From positions 37,268-101,267 of the forward strand of contig NZ_JACHNZ010000007.1 in the NCBI RefSeq assembly GCF_014199685.1: 64,000 nt of DNA, given 5' to 3'. The notes beneath the pieces are model-generated. The model was given only the letters and a program-made list of their open reading frames with translations, did no database searches and was not told where the DNA came from. Origin of the DNA: Sphingosinicella soli (lineage in GTDB: Bacteria > Pseudomonadota > Alphaproteobacteria > Sphingomonadales > Sphingomonadaceae). The stretch's first letter is position 1, and every line of letters begins with the position of its first letter. This document shows, in pieces, positions 9,165 through 18,063 of the stretch. The translations under genes and the position numbers were made by a program.

Positions 9165-9729
9165 TAAAGTCCCCCGTTAATTCCGTGGGGCGCGGTACCA
9201 ATGCGCTGTGACTGTTCGGCGACGATTCCGAGACAGTTTGAAGAGACGCTGCGACGATGCCGAAGGCGCTTGCGCGGCCTGGAATCCAGCGCGGAGCCGC
9301 TCGGTCGCGCAATCTGGCTCTTTGGCAGTGGATAGCAATTCCTTATTGACATTCCAAATTATCTACGAGATAAGTAGACATCGAATCAGGGACGCTCATT
9401 GACCAGGGCGCCCACGGCCGCAGGGTCGTCGATGGGTCCGCGGCTTTTGATGGGATGCAGCTTGCTCCGCGTAAAAAACAGCTAAAGCGCACGATGCTGA
9501 GGCAACGACGCCAGGCTTCGTGTTCCCCCCACCGACAAGGGGAAATGACGATGCAATGTCAGACCTGAAATAGCACCCACGGCAGACGCGGCTTTGCGGC
9601 CGCGCGCTGATCCGTCGTTCTCCGCTCGGCGCACGCGCGCATGCGGACCGACCACGCACGTCCATCAAAAATAACCTGCGCCTTCGCGCGCGGGGTCGGC
9701 GGCCCTGTGCCGTCCGGCATCGGGGAATC
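9165..9729. other. 565-bp intergenic region between divergent TonB receptor genes
   Basis: No convincing gene is seen here. It holds the 5' regions of both receptors. On the plus strand TTGACA (9346-9351), 17 bp and GATAAG (9369-9374) form a reasonable sigma-70 promoter. It overlaps a short palindrome (TTATCTACGAGATAA). The part after 9600 is very GC-rich and unstructured to the eye. Confidence 0.5.
9208..9225 (-). promoter_or_regulatory. Weak candidate PHO box upstream of the TonB receptor
   Basis: On the minus strand this reads as two CTGTCAC-like half-sites 11 bp apart (plus strand GTGACTG and GCGACGA, 6 of 7 and 4 of 7). It sits about 45 bp upstream of the receptor start. The score is similar to that of the candidate in front of the facing phosphatase gene. 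Not convincing alone. Confidence 0.2.
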
Positions 9730-9741
9730 GTGAATTTCATC

Positions 9742-12120
9742 ATGACCAGCAAGACCAGTTTCGTTCTATTCGCCGGCACGGGCAGCGCGCTCGGCCTCGT
9801 TCTCGCAGCCGGCGCGGCGCTCGCTGCGGAGGCTGTCGCGGTCGATAATGCCGCAGCCGAAAGCGCCGTTTACGAAGACGCCGGCGAGATCACCGTCACC
9901 GCCCGCCGCCGCGAGGAGCGCGCGCAGGATGTGCCGATCGCGCTCAGCGTCGTCGGCGCCGAAACGCTTGAAGCCACGGGTAATTTCACGCTCGGCCAGG
10001 TGCAGCAGCTCGTGCCGACGTTGCAGGTGTTCAGCTTCAATCCGCGCAACACCAACATCAACATCCGCGGCCTCGGATCCAACGTCGCGCTCACCAACGA
10101 TGGTCTCGAAAACGGCGTCGGCGTTTATATCGACAACGTCTATTACGGCCGCGTCGGCCAGTCGCAGTTCGATCTCGTCGATCTTCAGCAGATCGAGGTG
10201 CTGCGCGGGCCGCAGGGCACGCTGTTCGGCAAGAACACCACGGCAGGCGCCATCAACATCACCTCGCGCCTGCCGAGCTTCGAGCCCGAATTCTCGGGCG
10301 AGGCGACGCTTGGCGATTATGGCTATCATCAGGTGCGCGGCTCCATTTCGGCACCGCTGATCGGCGACAGCGTCGCCTTCCGCCTCAGCCTTGCGGACAC
10401 GCACCGCGACGGCTTCCTCGACAACGTCACCAAGGGGAACAAGGCGCAGGACTACGACAATTTCACCGCGCGCGGACAATTGCTCATCCTGCCGTCCGAA
10501 ACTCTCAGCGTCCGCCTGATCGGCGACGTCTCGCGGCAGCGGCAGAAGCATGTCCTGAACGTCATCGGCGCCATCAACGACACCTACGCGGACGGTACGG
10601 ACATCGCCAACAGCTTCTCCGACCGCGCCGCCCGCGCCGGCTACACGCCGCTTCCCGTGGACCCCTTCGCGCGCAAGGGCGATTCCGACGGGCACTACCA
10701 GTCGAACATGAAGGGCTACGGGCTTTCGGGCCAGATCGACTGGGAGGTCGGAAACAGCACGCTCACCGCGATCACCGCCTATCGCTGGTGGGACTGGCGG
10801 CCTTCGAACGATGGCGATTCCACCGCGCTGCCGATCATCACGAAGGCGCAGCAGGCGAACGACCAGCGTCAGTTCAGCCAGGAAATCCGCCTCTCCTCCA
10901 CCGGGCAGAACACCGTCGATTACGTCCTTGGCGCATACTATTTCTGGCAGGTCGTGCGCGGCTACGGAAAGCTTGCCTACGGGTCCGCCGCCGCGAACTG
11001 GAACCTGCCCACGGTTCCCGCGATCGTCGGCAACGCCGCGCTCGATGGCTATGAATCCCATTCCACCTCGAACCCCGAAACAAAGAGCTACGCGGCCTTC
11101 GGTCAGGCGACATGGAACATCAGCGATGCCGTGAAGCTCACCGGCGGCCTCCGCTACACGCACGAGAAGAAGAGCGGCGAATATCATCAGTTCAATGTCG
11201 TGGAACCGAGCCTCGCCGGGCTGCTCCCGGCGCAGGCCGCCGCCGCACTGGCGATCCGTGCGCAGTTCAATCCGATCACCGATTATGAAACGAGCTTCAC
11301 CGACAACAGCCTGTCGGGGCTTCTCAGCCTGTCGTGGAATTTCACCCCCGACGCGCTCGTCTACGCCACCTATTCGCGCGGCGGAAAATCGGGCGGTCTC
11401 AATCTCTCGGCGCTGCCCGCCGGAGTCCGGCCGGAGGTCGATCCCGAAAAGGTCGACAACTTCGAACTGGGCCTGAAGAGCGAGTTCCTCGATCGCCGCC
11501 TGACCTTCAACCTCGCCGGCTTCTGGACGGAGGTCAGCGATTACCAGACCGCGATCACCGAACAGGTGCCCGATACCGTCAACTTCCGCCAGTACATCGC
11601 GAACATTCCCAAGGTGCGCTCACGCGGCTTCGAGGCGGATGTCGTCTATGCGCCGACAAATTACGTCAGCCTCACGGCCTCCGCAGCCTATGCCGACACG
11701 ACCTACCGCAACTACACCAACGCCCCGCAGGCGCAGGAGAATCTCAACCTCGGCGCGCTTCAGGATCTGAGCGGCGAGCAGCTCTCGGGCGTGCCGAAGT
11801 TCACCTACACGCTCGGCGCCGATGTCGCCCGGCCCGTGGGCGGCGCGCTCGAGGTCTACGGCCATGCCGACTTCTCGCACCGTTCCTCGTACAACACGTC
11901 GGCGACCAATTCGGCGTGGGCGCAGATCGAAGGCTACGGCCTCCTCAACGCCCGCCTCGGCCTCCGCAGCGAGGATACGCGCTGGGACATTTCGGTGTGG
12001 GCCCGCAACCTCACCGACAAGGACTATTTCCAGACCTTGAGCCCCGCCGCCACCGGCCTCGTGACCGCCCTTATCGGCGAGCCGCGCACAGTCGGCGTCA
12101 CCCTGCGCACGAAGCTGTAG
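9742..12120 (+). CDS. TonB-dependent outer-membrane receptor
   Basis: This is a receptor of about 792 residues of the kind abundant in sphingomonads. It has a signal peptide with the AALA cleavage region, then the TonB box-like EITVTARRREERAQDVPIA. The plug follows, with NINIRGLGS and VLRGPQGTLFGKNTTAGAINI split across it, and the barrel ends in VGVTLRTKL. An in-frame GTG lies 12 bp upstream at 9730. The ATG was taken because the GTG has almost no spacing to the GGGGAA purine stretch. It heads a same-strand run with an MFS carrier, a sulfatase and its activator, so a sulfated organic compound is the likely ligand, by inference. Confidence 0.92.
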   Translation: MTSKTSFVLFAGTGSALGLVLAAGAALAAEAVAVDNAAAESAVYEDAGEITVTARRREERAQDVPIALSVVGAETLEATGNFTLGQVQQLVPTLQVFSFNPRNTNINIRGLGSNVALTNDGLENGVGVYIDNVYYGRVGQSQFDLVDLQQIEVLRGPQGTLFGKNTTAGAINITSRLPSFEPEFSGEATLGDYGYHQVRGSISAPLIGDSVAFRLSLADTHRDGFLDNVTKGNKAQDYDNFTARGQLLILPSETLSVRLIGDVSRQRQKHVLNVIGAINDTYADGTDIANSFSDRAARAGYTPLPVDPFARKGDSDGHYQSNMKGYGLSGQIDWEVGNSTLTAITAYRWWDWRPSNDGDSTALPIITKAQQANDQRQFSQEIRLSSTGQNTVDYVLGAYYFWQVVRGYGKLAYGSAAANWNLPTVPAIVGNAALDGYESHSTSNPETKSYAAFGQATWNISDAVKLTGGLRYTHEKKSGEYHQFNVVEPSLAGLLPAQAAAALAIRAQFNPITDYETSFTDNSLSGLLSLSWNFTPDALVYATYSRGGKSGGLNLSALPAGVRPEVDPEKVDNFELGLKSEFLDRRLTFNLAGFWTEVSDYQTAITEQVPDTVNFRQYIANIPKVRSRGFEADVVYAPTNYVSLTASAAYADTTYRNYTNAPQAQENLNLGALQDLSGEQLSGVPKFTYTLGADVARPVGGALEVYGHADFSHRSSYNTSATNSAWAQIEGYGLLNARLGLRSEDTRWDISVWARNLTDKDYFQTLSPAATGLVTALIGEPRTVGVTLRTKL

Positions 12121-12128
12121 AGGCGGCG

Positions 12129-13544
12129 ATGGCGACGGCATTCTCCTCCCCGCACGCAGCATCCGCTCCCGCCGCCGCTCCGGCTGCGGGAGCGAGGCTG
12201 AACGGCTGGCGGCTGGCGGCGTTCTCGTCCTTCGCCGTCCCCATCTATGCGGCGCAGATGCCGCTCGGCGTCTATCTGCCGGCGATCTATGCGCAGCACT
12301 ACGGGCTGTCGCTGGCGACGCTCGGGCTCATCTTCCTCCTCGAACGGCTATGGGGCGCCGCCGCCGATCCGGTGATCGGCATCCTCAGCGACCGCACGCG
12401 CAGCCCCTTCGGCCGGCGTCGGCCTTGGATTGTCGCCGGCGCCGCGCTTTACGGCGTGGCGGCGATCCCGCTGTTCTTCCCGCCCGCCACGATCACGCCG
12501 CTCTATCTCGGCGTCACGCTGTTCGTCTTCTATCTCGGCTGGTCGATGATGCAGATTCCGTATCTCGCCTGGTCGGGGGAGATTTCGGGCCGCTATCACG
12601 AGCGCACGCGCGTCGCGACCTACGCGAGCGTCGCCGGGTCGAGCGCACTGCTGCTGGTGCTCGTACTGCCGACCATCGCCGATCAGCTGCGCCCCGGCGA
12701 CGCCGAACTGAAGCTCGCGGCGTTTGGCGGTGTCGTCCTCGTCAGCCTCGTCATTTCGCTTGCGTTCGTGCTGCGGGCCTTCCCCGAAGCGCCGGCGCCG
12801 CGCGGTGTCACTGCGCGGGTTTCCTTTCGCGAAACGCTCGCCGCCATCCTCGGCGACCGGCTGCTGCTCCGCGTTATCGGCTCCGATTTCGCCGTCACCT
12901 TCGGCCAGCTCGTGCGCTCGACGCTCTTCGTCTTCTTCATCACCAGCTACATGGGCCTGCCGCAATGGGCGAGCGGCCTGTTCCTCCTCCAGTTCGTCTT
13001 CGGCATCGCCGCCGGCCCGATCTGGATGAAGATCGCGCTGCGCTACGGCAAGCACCGCACCGGCGTCGCCGGGGAGGTCGTGCAGGTCGTCATCAATCTC
13101 GGTCTGCTGCTGGTCACGCCGAACGCTTTCGGCCTGCTCATTGCGCTTACCGTGGCGCAGGGCTTGGCGCAGGGTTCGGGCAACCTGATGCTGCGCGCCA
13201 TCGTCGCGGACGTCGCGGACAAGCACCGTCTCGATACCGGCGTCGATCGCACCGCGCTGTTCTTCTCGGTGTTCAGCCTTACCAGCAAGGCCGCGATGGC
13301 CGCAGCCGTCGGCATTGCCCTGCCGCTCGTCGCCTGGCTCGGCTTCCAGCCGTCGGGCGCGAATACGCCGCAGGCGCTGCATGGCCTGCTCCTCGTCTTC
13401 GCCCTCGGCCCGGCAGTGGCGCACGCGCTCTCCGCCTGGCTGATCCATGGTTTTCCGCTCGATGAATCCCGTCATTCCGAAATCCGCCGCGCGCTCGACG
13501 AGCGGGAGCGCGCGGCCTTCTCAACCGCTGTTCCTGCCGAATGA
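12129..13544 (+). CDS. MFS transporter of the glycoside-pentoside-hexuronide (MelB-like) type
   Basis: The 471-residue inner-membrane carrier has about 12 hydrophobic segments. It carries the GPH-family fingerprints WGAAADPVIGILSDRTRS and GRRRPWIVAGA (about residues 75-105). The start ATG lies 8 bp after the receptor stop, so the two are almost certainly co-transcribed. GPH carriers import sugars or organic acids by cation symport. Here it would carry the periplasmic product or the intact substrate taken in by the receptor, which is an inference from position. Confidence 0.88.
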   Translation: MATAFSSPHAASAPAAAPAAGARLNGWRLAAFSSFAVPIYAAQMPLGVYLPAIYAQHYGLSLATLGLIFLLERLWGAAADPVIGILSDRTRSPFGRRRPWIVAGAALYGVAAIPLFFPPATITPLYLGVTLFVFYLGWSMMQIPYLAWSGEISGRYHERTRVATYASVAGSSALLLVLVLPTIADQLRPGDAELKLAAFGGVVLVSLVISLAFVLRAFPEAPAPRGVTARVSFRETLAAILGDRLLLRVIGSDFAVTFGQLVRSTLFVFFITSYMGLPQWASGLFLLQFVFGIAAGPIWMKIALRYGKHRTGVAGEVVQVVINLGLLLVTPNAFGLLIALTVAQGLAQGSGNLMLRAIVADVADKHRLDTGVDRTALFFSVFSLTSKAAMAAAVGIALPLVAWLGFQPSGANTPQALHGLLLVFALGPAVAHALSAWLIHGFPLDESRHSEIRRALDERERAAFSTAVPAE

Positions 13545-13569
13545 ACACTCAAACCCAAGGAGACGTCCC

Positions 13570-14511
13570 ATGACCGTACTGACCCACAACTTCGTCAACG
13601 CCCGCGCGGCCGAAAGCCCGCTGGAAATCGTCCCCGTCGCCGGCCGCATCGGCGCCGAGATTCGCGGCATCGCGCTTTCGGGCGATCTCGACGACATCAC
13701 CATCGCCGCGATCCGCGCCGCGCTCGTCCGCCACAAGGTGATCTTCTTCCGCGACCAGTTCGATCTCGACGACGCGAAGCAGGAAGGCTTCGCCGGTCGC
13801 CTCGGCAAGCCGGTCGCGCACCCGACCGTGCCCGTCGCCGAAGGCTCGCGCTTCCTGCTCGAACTCGATTCGAAGGAAGGCTACGCCGCGTCGAGCTGGC
13901 ACACCGACGTCACCTTCGTGGATGCCTATCCGGAAGCCTCGATTCTGCGCGCCATCACGATTCCGGAGGCTGGCGGCGACACGCTGTGGGCGAACGGTGT
14001 CACCGCCTATGAGGAACTTCCCGACAGCCTGAAGACGCTCGTCGACAATCTCTGGGCGCTGCATACCAACGATTACGACTATGCCGCCACGCTTGGCGGC
14101 GCCGACCGCAAGCGCATCGAGGAGCACCGCAATGTGTTCGCCTCCACGGTCTATGAAACAGAGCATCCCGTCGTGCGCGTCCACCCGGAAAGCGGCGAGC
14201 GTGCGCTGCTCGTCGGGCATTTCGTGAAGAGCTTCGTGGGGCTGAACAGCGCGGATTCGCAGCGGCTGTTCTCGATCCTGCAGGATCACATCACCAAGCC
14301 CGAAAATACCGTGCGCTGGCGCTGGCGCGCGGGCGACGTGGCGATCTGGGACAACCGTTCGACCCAGCACCGCGCCGTCGCCGATTTCGGCACGCAGCGC
14401 CGCACGCTGCGCCGCGCGACGATCCACGGCGAGGTGCCGGTCGCCATCGACGGCAGCCGCAGCCGCATCGTGAAACCGGAGCCGCAGCCGGCTCTGGTCG
14501 CCGCCGAATAG
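13570..14511 (+). CDS. TauD/TfdA-family Fe(II)/2-oxoglutarate dioxygenase, alkylsulfatase (AtsK)-like
   Basis: The 313-residue cytoplasmic enzyme belongs to the taurine dioxygenase family. The iron facial triad is visible: His and Asp in SWHTDVTF near residue 109-116, and the distal His in STQHRAV near 277. The 2-oxoglutarate-binding Arg follows in RRTLRRATI. Start ATG at 13570 has a perfect AAGGAG site. Family members cleave taurine, 2,4-D or alkyl sulfate esters. No taurine ABC importer is present and a sulfatase pair follows, so oxidative cleavage of an alkyl sulfate is favoured. The substrate is not proven. Confidence 0.88.
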   Translation: MTVLTHNFVNARAAESPLEIVPVAGRIGAEIRGIALSGDLDDITIAAIRAALVRHKVIFFRDQFDLDDAKQEGFAGRLGKPVAHPTVPVAEGSRFLLELDSKEGYAASSWHTDVTFVDAYPEASILRAITIPEAGGDTLWANGVTAYEELPDSLKTLVDNLWALHTNDYDYAATLGGADRKRIEEHRNVFASTVYETEHPVVRVHPESGERALLVGHFVKSFVGLNSADSQRLFSILQDHITKPENTVRWRWRAGDVAIWDNRSTQHRAVADFGTQRRTLRRATIHGEVPVAIDGSRSRIVKPEPQPALVAAE

Positions 14512-14548
14512 CTCCCGGGAGTCCTCCCCCTTCCCGGAAGATCGCCTC

Positions 14549-14582
14549 GGCCGCGCTCCGATCCCCCTTCCGGGGCGCGGCC
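14549..14582 (+). terminator. GC-rich hairpin between dioxygenase and sulfatase genes
   Basis: GGCCGCGC pairs with GCGCGGCC around a loop that can pair further. There is no uridine tract, only AATTATC and an A-rich run. It may be a partial terminator or a transcript-stabilising hairpin rather than a full stop signal. Confidence 0.4.
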
Positions 14583-14608
14583 AATTATCAAAAAAGGATT
14601 TCCCTCGG

Positions 14609-16249
14609 ATGCGCCGCACCCTGTTGATCGTTGCAGCCCTCGTCGCGGGCGCTGTACCCGCGTTTGCCCAAACGCCGAAACGCCCCAACTTCCTCGTCAT
14701 CGTCGCGGACGATCTCGGCTTCTCCGATATCGGTGCGTTCGGCGGCGAGATCGACACGCCGAACCTTGATGCGCTGTCGAAGTCGGGCGTGCGCTTCACC
14801 GGCTTCCACACCGCGCCGACCTGTTCGCCGACGCGCTCGATGCTGCTTTCGGGCACGGATAACCATCGCGCCGGTCTCGGCACGATGGCGGAGCTGATCG
14901 CGCCCAACCAGCGAGGCAAGCCGGGCCATGAAGGCTATCTCCGGCCCGAGGTCGCCTCGCTCGCGGAGCTGCTCGGCGCGAACGGCTACCGGACGCTTTA
15001 TTCGGGCAAGTGGCACCTCGGTGTCACGCCGGAGCAGGATCCGCACGCGCGCGGCTTCCAGCACAGCTTCGCACTGCTGCAAGGGGGCCACAATCACTTC
15101 GGCCTCGGCGCCTCCGACGATCCCATCAAGGGCGCGACCTACACCGAACAGGGTCAGCGCCTGACGGGCGTTCCTTCCGATTTCTATTCGTCGGATTATT
15201 TCGCAGCGAAGCTCGTCCAGTATATCGGCGAGACGAAGGCGGGGCCGGAGGGCGACAAGCCGTTCTTCGCCTATCTTGCCTTCACCGCGCCGCACTGGCC
15301 GCTGCAGGCTCCCGCCGAGACCATCGCGAAGTATCGCGGCAAGTACGACGCCGGGTTCGAGGTGCTGCGCGAAGAGCGTCTGAAGCGGCAGGCGGAGCTT
15401 GGCCTTCGCGATCCCTCGAAGCCCGTTCACACCGCGACCTACCCGCGCCCGTGGGCGTCGCTCTCGGCGGAAGAGAAGCGCACCGCCGCGCGCGACATGG
15501 AGATCTACGCCGCGATGGTCGACCGGCTCGACAAGGCCGTCGGGCGCGTCGTCACGGAACTGAAGCGCACCGGCGAGTTCGACAACACCGTCATCGTCTT
15601 CCTCTCCGACAACGGCGCCGAGGCGCTGGACATCGCGACGAGCGAGATGGTCGGCATCAACCGCCTCGACGACAACGCCGACAACAGCTTCGAAAGCCGG
15701 GGCAGTGCCGAATCCTACATCGCCTACGGTCCCGGCTGGGCGCAGGCGGCTACGGCGCCGTCATGGCTCTACAAGGCCTATGCGACCGAAGGCGGCACAC
15801 GCGTCGTCTCGTTCGTCTCGGGCAGGGGACTGAGCGCCCCGAAAGGCATCGCCGGCGCGTTCCTCTCGGTGGCCGACGTGGTGCCCACCTTCCTCGATCT
15901 CGCGGGCATCCCGAACCACAACGGCACGTTCAGGGGCAAGGCGGTGGAACCGATCCGCGGCAAGAGCTGGGTGCCCTACCTCACCGGCAGGGCTGACCGC
16001 GTCTATGGTCCGAACGATGCCTACGGCGTCGAACTGTTCGGCTCGCGCGCGCTCAGGCAGGGCGACTGGAAGATCACCGACATCGGCGACGGCCGCTGGC
16101 GGCTGTTCAACATCGCGGACGATCCCGCCGAAACGACCAACCTCGCCGCCGGCGAGCCGGAACGTCTCGCCCAGCTCACCGCGGCATGGGATGCCTATGC
16201 GAAGGACGTCGGCGTCATCCTGCCGGACCAGACGCTCTACCGGCCATGA
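14609..16249 (+). CDS. Secreted type I sulfatase (arylsulfatase family)
   Basis: The 546-residue protein has a Sec signal peptide (AGAVPAFA, cleavage near residue 20). The sulfatase fold starts with FLVIVADDLGFSD, which contains the metal-binding Asp pair. The core motif CSPTRSMLLSG near residue 72 has the C-x-P-x-R pattern, whose Cys must become formylglycine. Further marks are GKWHLG and FLSDNGAE (metal Asp-Asn). It hydrolyses sulfate esters in the periplasm or outside. It overlaps by four bases the gene for a formylglycine-generating enzyme, the maturase it needs. Specificity (aryl, alkyl or sugar sulfate) cannot be read from sequence. Confidence 0.94.
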   Translation: MRRTLLIVAALVAGAVPAFAQTPKRPNFLVIVADDLGFSDIGAFGGEIDTPNLDALSKSGVRFTGFHTAPTCSPTRSMLLSGTDNHRAGLGTMAELIAPNQRGKPGHEGYLRPEVASLAELLGANGYRTLYSGKWHLGVTPEQDPHARGFQHSFALLQGGHNHFGLGASDDPIKGATYTEQGQRLTGVPSDFYSSDYFAAKLVQYIGETKAGPEGDKPFFAYLAFTAPHWPLQAPAETIAKYRGKYDAGFEVLREERLKRQAELGLRDPSKPVHTATYPRPWASLSAEEKRTAARDMEIYAAMVDRLDKAVGRVVTELKRTGEFDNTVIVFLSDNGAEALDIATSEMVGINRLDDNADNSFESRGSAESYIAYGPGWAQAATAPSWLYKAYATEGGTRVVSFVSGRGLSAPKGIAGAFLSVADVVPTFLDLAGIPNHNGTFRGKAVEPIRGKSWVPYLTGRADRVYGPNDAYGVELFGSRALRQGDWKITDIGDGRWRLFNIADDPAETTNLAAGEPERLAQLTAAWDAYAKDVGVILPDQTLYRP

Positions 16250-17178
16250 CCCCTTCGTTTCGTGCCCTGCTCGCCGCTGCGGCGCTCGCCATCCTGCCCG
16301 GAGGGAGCGCCGGTGGTGGCGTGCGCGCGGCCGAACCGCCCGGTTGCCCGCTGCCCGTCGACGACGAGCTGTGGGTGCCGGGCGGCAAGGTCCGCATCGG
16401 CACCGACAAGGCCTATGCCGAGGAAGGCCCCGCGCACGAGGTGACGCTGCGCGGCTTCTGGATTGACCGGCACGAGGTGACGAACCGGCAGTACGCCGCG
16501 TTCGTCGCCGCGACCGGCTACATCACCCGCGCGGAACGGGACGGCGGCTCCGTCGTCTTCCAGCCGCCGGGACCGGGCGAGGCGCCTGTGCATCCCGCCG
16601 AATGGTGGGCGTATGTGCGGGGCGCCGACTGGCGCCATCCGGAGGGCCCGGCAAGCGACATCGCGGGACGCGGCCAGCATCCCGTCGTCCACGTCGCTTA
16701 CGAGGATGCCGCCGCCTATGCGAAATGGGCCCGCCGCGCGCTTCCCAGCGAAGAGCAGTTCGAGCATGCCGCGCGCGGCGGCGCGGCGGAATCGCTCGAT
16801 CAGCCCGGAGCGGCGGACGCGAACACCTGGCAGGGGCGTTTCCCGATGGTCAACGACCGCAAGGACGGCCACGCCGCGCTCGCCCCGGTGGGATGCTTCA
16901 AGCCGAACCGCTACGGCCTCAACGACATGATCGGCAATGCGTGGGAATGGACGCGAAGCTGGTATCTACCGAGCCACCGCGCGCTGGTGATGGGTGAAGG
17001 CGCACCCGGCAACCCCAGTTTCGATCCCGCGCAGCCCGGCGCGCGCGTTCGCGTCATCAAGGGCGGCTCGTTCCTCTGCGCCCCCAACTACTGCGCCCGC
17101 TACCGTCCGGAGGCCCGCCACGCACAAGACGAAAACGCCGGCGCCTCACATCTCGGTTTCCGCACGATTCGACCGTGA
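16246..17178 (+). CDS. Formylglycine-generating enzyme (SUMF1 family), exported
   Basis: The 310-residue protein oxidises the sulfatase active-site Cys to formylglycine with O2 and copper. It carries the FGE domain from about residue 40 to the end: GGKVRIGTD, WIDRHEVTNRQYAAFV, PVVHVAYEDAAAYAKW, GNAWEWTRSWY and RVIKGGSF. Both copper-binding cysteines are present in FLCAPNYCARYRP, so it is a true FGE and not a paralogue lacking them. An N-terminal signal sequence (LLAAAALAILPGG) implies action outside the cytoplasm. The ATG overlaps the sulfatase stop (ATGA), so synthesis of the pair is coupled. Confidence 0.93.
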   Translation: MTPSFRALLAAAALAILPGGSAGGGVRAAEPPGCPLPVDDELWVPGGKVRIGTDKAYAEEGPAHEVTLRGFWIDRHEVTNRQYAAFVAATGYITRAERDGGSVVFQPPGPGEAPVHPAEWWAYVRGADWRHPEGPASDIAGRGQHPVVHVAYEDAAAYAKWARRALPSEEQFEHAARGGAAESLDQPGAADANTWQGRFPMVNDRKDGHAALAPVGCFKPNRYGLNDMIGNAWEWTRSWYLPSHRALVMGEGAPGNPSFDPAQPGARVRVIKGGSFLCAPNYCARYRPEARHAQDENAGASHLGFRTIRP

Positions 17179-17202
17179 AGATCGTACTTGGCATGGACCG
17201 AA

Positions 17203-17982
17203 TCAGCGCGGCGCCATGCGGATGCCGCCGTCGAGGCGCACATCCTCGCCGTTGAAATAGCCGATGCTGATCATCGCGATCGCCAGCTTCGCATACTCTT
17301 CCGGTTCGCCGAGCCGCTTGGGGAACGGCACGGAGGCGGCAAGCGAGGCCTTCACGTTGTCGGGCGCGGCCTGCAGCAGCGGCGTGTTGAAGATGCCCGG
17401 CAGGATCGTGTTGACGCGGATGCCCTCGCTCATCAGGTCGCGCGCGATGGGAAGCGTCATGCCCACGACGCCGCCCTTCGATGCGGAATAGGCCGCCTGG
17501 CCGATCTGGCCGTCTTCGGCGGCCACGGACGCGGTGTTCACGATCGCGCCGCGTTCGCCGTCTTCCATCGGCTCCAGCGTCAGCATGCCTGCCGCCGACT
17601 TCGCGATGCAGCGGAACGTGCCGACAAGGTTGATCTGGATGACCTTGTTGAAGGCGTCGAGCGGGAAGTGCTTCAGATCGCCGGTCGCCTTGTCGCGGCT
17701 CGCCGTCTTGATCGCGTTGCCGATGCCCGCGCAGTTCACCAGGATGCGTTCCTGCCCGTGCGCGGCGCGCGCCTTCGCAAAGCCCGCGTCCACCGAATCG
17801 TCGCTGGTCACGTCGACATTGCAGAACACGCCCCCGATCTCGGCCGCGATCGCTTCGCCCTGCTCGGCATTCATGTCGAAAATGGCGACTTTCGCGCCTT
17901 CCTTGGCCAGCGCGCGCGCCGTTGCGGCGCCGAGGCCGGAAGCCGCGCCCGTCACGACCGCTGCGGTTCCTGCAAACTTCAT
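17203..17982 (-). CDS. Short-chain dehydrogenase/reductase (3-hydroxyacyl-CoA dehydrogenase-like)
   Basis: The 259-residue classical SDR has the Rossmann motif TGAASGLGAAT at residues 11-21. NCAGIGNA is near 84, the catalytic Ser region NTASVAAEDGQIGQ follows, and YSASKGGV near 165 holds the Tyr-x-x-x-Lys pair. PGIFNTP follows. Overall it most resembles HSD17B10-type 3-hydroxyacyl-CoA dehydrogenases, so a beta-oxidation role with NAD+ is likely but not certain. Its start at 17982 has a GGAGATCAGGA ribosome site. It faces the FGE gene convergently, and the fatty-acid ligase gene lies further upstream on the same strand. Confidence 0.88.
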   Translation of the reverse strand: MKFAGTAAVVTGAASGLGAATARALAKEGAKVAIFDMNAEQGEAIAAEIGGVFCNVDVTSDDSVDAGFAKARAAHGQERILVNCAGIGNAIKTASRDKATGDLKHFPLDAFNKVIQINLVGTFRCIAKSAAGMLTLEPMEDGERGAIVNTASVAAEDGQIGQAAYSASKGGVVGMTLPIARDLMSEGIRVNTILPGIFNTPLLQAAPDNVKASLAASVPFPKRLGEPEEYAKLAIAMISIGYFNGEDVRLDGGIRMAPR

Positions 17983-18063
17983 TCCTGATCTCCCGTCAAA
18001 ATGTCTGTCGCGCGCCTTCCTAACCGAAGCTGCGGCGGGGGCAACCTCTCCACATGCGAAGGG

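Noticed and set aside
9600..9729. A riboswitch upstream of the second TonB receptor
   Set aside because: No cobalamin or other recognisable conserved core was found; only GC-rich sequence is seen.
13570..14511. Calling the dioxygenase taurine dioxygenase TauD
   Set aside because: No tauABC importer is near and the gene sits with a sulfatase cluster; an alkylsulfatase-like role fits better, so no symbol was given.
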